A DNA stretch of 64,000 nt from Anaerolineae bacterium (GTDB lineage Bacteria; Chloroflexota; Anaerolineae; Aggregatilineales; Phototrophicaceae): contig JAJEBE010000057.1 of the NCBI GenBank assembly GCA_022822545.1, positions 1 to 64,000 of the forward strand. The letters run 5' to 3'. This document shows positions 61,130 through 64,000 of this stretch, piece after piece. The stretch's first letter is position 1. The number at the start of each line of letters is the position of its first letter. A program made the position numbers and the translations under genes. The notes under the pieces were generated by a model. The model worked only from the letters and a program-made list of their open reading frames with translations. It made no database searches and was not told the origin of the DNA.

Positions 61130-62656
61130 ATGACAAACTACGTCATCGCGCATGACCTCGGCACCACCGGCAACAAAGCCACTCTCTACGACAGCGAGGG
61201 GGCGCTGGTCGGCGCTGCTTTCCAGGCTTACGGCACCGAATACGCCCATACCGGCTGGGCGGAGCAAGACCCGAACGACTGGTGGGAGGCGGTCTGCCGC
61301 TCCACCCGGCATCTGCTCAGCGAGACCGGCGTTCGCGGCGACGACATCGCCTGCATCACCTTCAGCGGGCAGATGATGGGCGCGGTCCCGCTCGACCGCG
61401 ACGCCCGTCCCCTGCGCAACGCCATCATCTGGGCTGATCAACGCGCCCTCGCTCAAGAGCGCTGGATCGGCGAGCGCCTGGCTTTTGAAGATGTCTATCA
61501 AATCACGGGCCACCGCCTCAGCGCCTCCTATTCGCTGGCGAAGATCCTCTGGCTCCGCGATAACCAGCCCGATATCTACCGCGATACTTATAAGTTCCTT
61601 CACGCCAAAGATTCCATCGTCGCTCGCTTGACCGGCGCTTTTGTCACCGACCCCTCCGATGCCTCGAGCATGAACCTCTACGACTTGAGGGCGGGCGAAT
61701 GGTCGGGCGCGATCCTCGATGCGGTTGACCTGCCGGCGGAGAAGTTGCCGCGGATTCACCTCTCCACCGATGTGGTTGGCGAAGTGCAGCCCGCTGTCGC
61801 CGCTGAGGTCGGCGTGGCGGCGGGCACACCGGTGGTCATCGGCGGCGGGGATGGCGCTTGCGCCGCGGCCGGCGCTGGCGTGATCGACGCCGGCTCGGCT
61901 TACAACTACGTCGGCTCGTCATCCTGGATCGCCCTCTCCACGCCCGAGCCGATCTACGACCCCGCTTACCGCACCTTCACCTTCGGCCATGTCATCCCCG
62001 ATATGTTCATGCCCACCGGCACCATGCAGGCGGCCGGCGCCTCTTACCAATGGACGCGCGACCAACTCTCGCTTTTCGAGAAAGAAACCGCCGAGCGCCT
62101 CGGCATCAGCCCTTACGAACTCATCAACCTGGAAATCGCCCAGGTGACGCCGGGCGCGGAAGGGCTCTTCTTCCTGCCGTATTTGCTGGGCGAGCGCAGT
62201 CCACGCTGGAATCCCCACGCCCGCGGCGCATTCATCGGCTTGACCATCCGCCATAGCCGCGCCCACATGTACCGCGCCGTGCTCGAAGGCGTGACCATGA
62301 ACCTGCGCGTCATCCTCGATGCCTTCCGCGCCCAAGGCACCGAGATCACTCGGATGCGCCTCATCGGCGGCGGCGCCAGCGGACGCGTCTGGAACCAGAT
62401 CATGGCCGATATCTACGGCATGCCGGTGCAGCGGCTGGCCATCCTGGAAGAAGCGACTTCGATGGGCGCGGCCCTCGTCGGCGGGGTCGGCGTCGGCCTC
62501 TATCCCGGCTTCGAGTTGATCCACCAGATGAACGCGGTCGCCGCGACCCTCATGCCGGACCCGCGAGCCCAAGCGATCTACGAGCGCATGATGCCGATAT
62601 TCAATCGCCTCTATGACGCGCTCGAGCCGGTCTATGACGATATCGCCGCGCTTTGA
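61130..62656 (+). CDS. FGGY-family xylulokinase-like kinase
   Basis: A 508-residue kinase. ATG 61130 gives MTNYVIAHDLGTTGNKATLYDSEG; an in-frame ATG 15 bases earlier is possible, neither has a good ribosome site. CITFSGQMMGAVPLDRDARPLRNAIIWADQRA is the conserved substrate segment, RMRLIGGGASGRVWNQIMADIYGMPVQRL the C-terminal ATP site and LEEATSMGAALVGGVGVGLY the last FGGY block. It likely acts on xylulose or a related ketose brought in by the divergent importer. Confidence 0.92.
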   Translation: MTNYVIAHDLGTTGNKATLYDSEGALVGAAFQAYGTEYAHTGWAEQDPNDWWEAVCRSTRHLLSETGVRGDDIACITFSGQMMGAVPLDRDARPLRNAIIWADQRALAQERWIGERLAFEDVYQITGHRLSASYSLAKILWLRDNQPDIYRDTYKFLHAKDSIVARLTGAFVTDPSDASSMNLYDLRAGEWSGAILDAVDLPAEKLPRIHLSTDVVGEVQPAVAAEVGVAAGTPVVIGGGDGACAAAGAGVIDAGSAYNYVGSSSWIALSTPEPIYDPAYRTFTFGHVIPDMFMPTGTMQAAGASYQWTRDQLSLFEKETAERLGISPYELINLEIAQVTPGAEGLFFLPYLLGERSPRWNPHARGAFIGLTIRHSRAHMYRAVLEGVTMNLRVILDAFRAQGTEITRMRLIGGGASGRVWNQIMADIYGMPVQRLAILEEATSMGAALVGGVGVGLYPGFELIHQMNAVAATLMPDPRAQAIYERMMPIFNRLYDALEPVYDDIAAL

Positions 62657-62699
62657 GAGAATGACGCGGTTACAAATAGACGCAAAACAAGTGAAATCT

Positions 62700-62723
62700 G
62701 TAGGGGCGAACCTTGGCTCGCCC
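62700..62723 (+). repeat. GTAGGGGC palindromic repeat unit, short
   Basis: Arms GGGCGAACC / GGCTCGCCC with loop TT; one A-C mismatch. It lies 43 bases after the kinase stop. Confidence 0.65.
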
Positions 62724-62797
62724 TTCTGCGCCACCACTCATTTAACTCGGCGGTAAAGAAAGCATCACATTCGTGATACCTAGAGAAGCGAGTTCCC

Positions 62798-63730
62798 TTG
62801 CCTTCCAAAACCAAGCTCATCTTCATCGGCGTCTCCACCGGCGGCTCTTCCATCATGAAGATCTTCCCCAAGTGGTCGGATATCCTCGGCATCAATTGCG
62901 ACATCGTTGGCATTGACCTGCCCTTGCGCGCGCCGGCGGCATCCTACCGCGGCGTCCTGCAGAGCATCCTCGACGACCCGTCTGTGAAAGGCGCGCTGAT
63001 AACCGCGCACAAGATTGATCTGCTGCAAGCCTGCCGCGATATGTTTGACCGGCTTGATCCCTACGCCGAGATCTGCGATGAAGTTTCTTGCCTGGTCAAG
63101 CGCGAGGGACGACTGCGCGGGTTTGCCAAAGACCCGATTTCATCGGCGCTGGCGCTGGACCACTTCGTCCCGCGCGGTCACTGGAATCAGCCCGACCGCG
63201 ATGCACTCTGCCTCGGCGCGGGCGGGGCGGCCGTCGCCATCAGCGTCTGCCTGGCGCGGGCAGGTTCCGCCGCCGGCTATCCCCGCCGCTTCACACTCGC
63301 CGATGTCCTGCCCGACCGGCTGGACTCGATCCGCCGGATTCACGAGTGGCTGTCCAGCCCGATTCAATTCGAATACCATCTCAGCCGCAGCGCCGCCGAC
63401 AATGACGCCCTGCTTCACGGTCTGCCGGCCGGCTCGCTGGTCATCAACGCTACCGGCTTGGGCAAGGATCGTCCTGGCTCTCCGTTGACAGATGCCGCCC
63501 ATTTTCCGCAACATGGCTTGGTCTGGGAGCTGAACTACCGCGGTCAACGCGACTTCCTGCGAGGAGCGGCGGCGCAGGCGGACGCGCTCGACCTGACTAT
63601 CGAAGACGGCTGGATGTATTTTCTGCGCGGCTGGACCGAAGTCATCGCCGAAATCTTCGACCTCCAACTCGACCAAGACGCCTTCGATCAACTCTCCGCT
63701 GCCGCCGCCGAATTCCGCCGGCCAAGCTAA
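62798..63730 (+). CDS. Shikimate dehydrogenase-like protein
   Basis: A 310-residue protein with a TTG start. The N-terminal domain has VKGALITAHKIDLLQAC, where K72 matches the catalytic lysine of shikimate dehydrogenases, and GFAKDPISSALAL where D112 matches the catalytic aspartate. The nucleotide-binding turn is CLGAGGAAVAISVCLA (138-153), and VINATGLGKDRPGSPLTDAAHFP is the family C-terminal motif. The shikimate-binding S-x-S region reads STGGSSIMKIFPKW, unlike AroE. The sugar-kinase context suggests a quinate- or polyol-type substrate rather than aromatic synthesis (inference). Confidence 0.85.
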   Translation: MPSKTKLIFIGVSTGGSSIMKIFPKWSDILGINCDIVGIDLPLRAPAASYRGVLQSILDDPSVKGALITAHKIDLLQACRDMFDRLDPYAEICDEVSCLVKREGRLRGFAKDPISSALALDHFVPRGHWNQPDRDALCLGAGGAAVAISVCLARAGSAAGYPRRFTLADVLPDRLDSIRRIHEWLSSPIQFEYHLSRSAADNDALLHGLPAGSLVINATGLGKDRPGSPLTDAAHFPQHGLVWELNYRGQRDFLRGAAAQADALDLTIEDGWMYFLRGWTEVIAEIFDLQLDQDAFDQLSAAAAEFRRPS

Positions 63731-63780
63731 TCTCTGTAGAACCAATAAAGTAATGCAAACTTCGCTAAAGCAACGATACT

Positions 63781-63806
63781 GTAGGGGCGACATACCATGT
63801 CGCCCG
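63781..63806 (+). repeat. GTAGGGGC palindromic repeat unit (GACAT arm variant)
   Basis: Perfect arms GGGCGACAT / ATGTCGCCC around ACC. The arm ends differ from GACCT/AGGTC on both sides, so pairing is kept. Confidence 0.8.
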
Positions 63807-63827
63807 AAATCACAAGTCGCAGCCGCA

Positions 63828-63854
63828 GCGGACGATCAGATTGGTCGTCCCTGC
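63828..63854 (-). repeat. GCAGGGAC palindromic repeat unit, diverged
   Basis: On the minus strand GCAGGGAC is followed by arms GGACGACCAA and TGATCGTCC with partial pairing. It forms a second, inverted unit 21 bases from the one at 63781. Confidence 0.6.
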
Positions 63855-63940
63855 AAGGCTCGCTTTTTCGCATTACTTACTTGCGCTTACTTCTGTGGTT
63901 AAATGAAACTATCTCTAGCACATTCGGAGCGAGCATCACC

Positions 63941-64000
63941 ATGACCCTGACCCAGCCCTTTGTCACCGAAGTCGATTTCGCCAGCGGCGTCTTCTCCCCG
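63941..64000 (+). CDS. Start of an unidentified protein, cut by the window end
   Basis: The ATG at 63941 opens a frame of 20 codons up to the window edge (begins MTLTQPFVTEVDFASG). GGAG at 63926-63929 is 11 bases upstream, a long but possible spacing. Too little is visible to name a family. Confidence 0.45.
   Translation, partial: MTLTQPFVTEVDFASGVFSP

Noticed and set aside
394-63854. CRISPR-like interpretation of the repeated GTAGGGGC units
   Set aside because: Units are single or paired in separate intergenic gaps, not regularly spaced, and no cas gene is present.
1-64000. rRNA, tRNA, insertion sequences, prophage
   Set aside because: No conserved rRNA text, cloverleaf with anticodon, transposase or integrase was seen in either strand.

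Overview
The window looks like a heterotrophic Chloroflexota (Anaerolineae-like) chromosome segment. The case rests on high GC with NNC/NNG-rich codons, AQD-type signal-peptide ends, a Cys-rich CCFV...DGYWA module beside an SH3-like domain that I associate with this phylum, and many intergenic GTAGGGGC... hairpin repeats. The phylum is an inference. No rRNA, tRNA, CRISPR, transposase or phage gene was seen.

Layout. 2-13036: an oligopeptide/dipeptide-type ABC transporter (substrate-binding protein cut by the left edge, two permeases, two ATPases) runs without a gap into a DUF917 gene. After an inserted secreted metallopeptidase-like gene come a hydantoinase/oxoprolinase and four more DUF917 genes, nearly all with 1-8 bp overlaps. 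13055-15288: a VapC-type toxin module with a consensus promoter, then a sulfatase. 15319-23171 (minus): a CRTAC1-like beta-propeller protein, two FAD oxidoreductases flanking a phytanoyl-CoA dioxygenase-like enzyme, and two proteins I cannot assign. 23215-28361: a sugar ABC importer followed by a second sulfatase. 28856-33957: a ribose-type importer plus FGGY kinase. 33986-42178: a 2-oxoacid dehydrogenase E2, a fused E1 alpha-beta, a SorC/DeoR-type regulator, an epimerase-like TIM barrel and a GT39-like membrane protein. Its promoter carries two palindromic operator-like sites. 42245-45893: Gfo/Idh/MocA and GMC oxidoreductases and a ROK protein. 46000-53776: a DUF1232 protein, a second GMC oxidoreductase and a glycine betaine/choline-type ABC system with two unusual permeases. 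54049-57380: ribokinase, hexulose-phosphate synthase, hexulose-phosphate isomerase and an M24 peptidase. 57425-64000: a fourth sugar importer, a xylulokinase-like kinase, a shikimate dehydrogenase-like protein and the start of another gene.

Function. Most of the window serves uptake of small organic solutes (peptides or hydantoin-like compounds, sugars, betaine) and their first oxidation or phosphorylation. Every junction between a substrate-binding-protein gene and its permease gene (five of five) carries a hairpin or repeat pair, which would let the binding protein be made in excess.

Most unusual points: five tandem DUF917 paralogues of two types; a betaine permease fused to two NifU-N/Nfu-N-like domains, next to a second permease split by a multi-helix insert; a paired operator at the E2/E1 promoter; and an intergenic-type repeat carried in frame in the E2 linker.
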